From: Clostridia bacterium
GTDB lineage: Bacteria; Bacillota; UBA994; PWPR01
NCBI GenBank assembly: GCA_003557085.1
Contig: PWPR01000029.1
Span: forward strand, 1-6,891
DNA: 6,891 bases
Direction: 5' to 3'
Both the position numbers and the translations under genes were made by a program. Below the pieces are notes generated by a model. The model was not told where the DNA came from, searched no databases, and saw only the letters and a program-made list of their open reading frames with translations. Each line of letters opens with the position of its first letter. Position 1 is the first letter of the stretch. Positions 6,345 through 6,891 of this stretch are shown here, piece by piece.

Positions 6345-6369
6345 AAAAACACCACTTCAAAGTGGTGTT
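6345..6369 (-). terminator. Rho-independent terminator of the TagO/WecA-like gene
   Basis: A perfect stem, AACACCACTT at 6348-6357 with AAGTGGTGTT at 6360-6369 (the innermost pair probably opens into a small loop), is followed on the minus strand by a T-run at 6349-6345. It starts 4 nt after the stop codon at 6374-6376. The hairpin lies only 24 nt upstream of the GerMN start codon, so it may also govern read-through into that operon. Confidence 0.85.
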
Positions 6370-6373
6370 AATT

Positions 6374-6891
6374 TTATTTATTCTGTTTTATCAAAGCTCT
6401 AACTTGGCCTATAGTGACTATTGTAAAGCCTAATATAGCCATGAAGAGCGATACACTAAATAGATTAAATCCTAAAACGAATAAGATAGCAATCCCACCA
6501 CTGAGCATACTGGCAGTATATAAAATTCTTACTGCTTTCTTTTGGTCAAATCCCTTATCAATTAATCTATGATGTAAATGACCTCTATCGGCACAGAAAG
6601 GAGATTTGCCATTGCACAATCTTCTAACTATTGAAAAAGTACTTTCAAATATGGGTAAACTAAGAGCTAAAAACGGTACAACTATCGCTATAGTTGTAGC
6701 ACTTTTCATCAGTCCCTCAACGCTCAAAGCTGCTAGCAAAAACCCTAGAGTCATTGCTCCAGTATCTCCCATAAAGATTTGTGCAGGATTAGAATTAAAT
6801 CTAAGAAAAGCAAAGCATGCTGATGCTAATGCAATTAGCATCAAAGCTATTGGTAAATATCCTTGTTGAATAGCTACAATAATCAAAGTTG
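6374..6891 (-). CDS. TagO/WecA-family undecaprenyl-phosphate sugar-1-phosphate transferase, C-terminal part (runs off the right edge)
   Basis: Members of this family move a sugar-1-phosphate, usually GlcNAc-1-P from UDP-GlcNAc, onto undecaprenyl phosphate at the cytoplasmic membrane, starting synthesis of teichoic acid or other wall glycans. The frame stays open to the window edge, and the roughly 172 codons seen are about half of the usual 320-370, so the N-terminus is missing; an in-frame TTG at 6886 is an internal leucine. The visible part contains the Mg-binding loop IFMGDTG followed by LGFLLA, hydrophobic spans, and the cytoplasmic loop DRGHLHHRLIDKG with the histidine motif typical of WecA/TagO and absent in this form from MraY. 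Two more membrane spans follow before a short basic tail. It ends in its own terminator, so it closes an operon that enters from the right. Whether it serves teichoic acid or another polymer cannot be told here. Confidence 0.9.
   Translation of the reverse strand, partial: TLIIVAIQQGYLPIALMLIALASACFAFLRFNSNPAQIFMGDTGAMTLGFLLAALSVEGLMKSATTIAIVVPFLALSLPIFESTFSIVRRLCNGKSPFCADRGHLHHRLIDKGFDQKKAVRILYTASMLSGGIAILFVLGFNLFSVSLFMAILGFTIVTIGQVRALIKQNK

Noticed and set aside
6606..6869. Plus-strand open frame opposite the TagO-like gene
   Set aside because: Antisense to the conserved metal-binding and histidine motifs of the transferase; judged a shadow frame.
1..6891. A previously undescribed defence, mobile or RNA-based system
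   Set aside because: I saw no direct repeat array, insertion-sequence ends, tRNA or riboswitch-like leader, and every gene belongs to a known metabolic, envelope or RNA-repair family.

Overview
The window is AT-rich DNA in which all six genes lie on the minus strand, so it reads from right to left. Strong GGAGG-type ribosome sites, a TagO/WecA-type wall or teichoic-acid glycosyltransferase, a GerMN-domain protein and a tungsten-type aldehyde oxidoreductase with a polyferredoxin together suggest a low-GC, anaerobic Firmicute of the Clostridia in the broad sense. The genus cannot be fixed from the sequence.

Layout in the direction of transcription: (1) 6891-6374, the C-terminal half of a TagO/WecA-family sugar-phosphate transferase, closed by a strong hairpin terminator. 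(2) 6323-4361, a membrane-anchored GerMN-domain protein followed 4 nt later by a stand-alone amidase-signature hydrolase; these two look co-transcribed. (3) 4285-1727, a four-cluster [4Fe-4S] polyferredoxin and an aldehyde:ferredoxin oxidoreductase (AOR) large subunit, ending in a clear terminator. (4) 1623-328, a solo L-cysteine desulfidase (CyuA/YhaM family) with its own extended -10 promoter and its own terminator. (5) 245-1, the first 81 codons of an RtcB-type RNA ligase, whose promoter overlaps the terminator of the gene before it.

The AOR pair is the most distinctive part. The polyferredoxin has 16 cysteines in four complete CX2CX2CX3C motifs and most likely carries electrons to or from the tungstopterin subunit, as in the AorA/AorB or WOR5 type of multi-subunit AOR. 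The amidase, AOR and cysteine desulfidase would fit an amino-acid- or amide-fermenting anaerobe, but that link is inference.

For several genes the longest open frame does not give the likely start. The ribosome-site spacing favours internal starts: TTG at 4285 and 6323, ATG at 3892 and 1623. No gene-free stretch exceeds about 105 bases. I see no RNA gene, CRISPR array or mobile element, and no convincing novel multi-gene system; the genes belong to known families.
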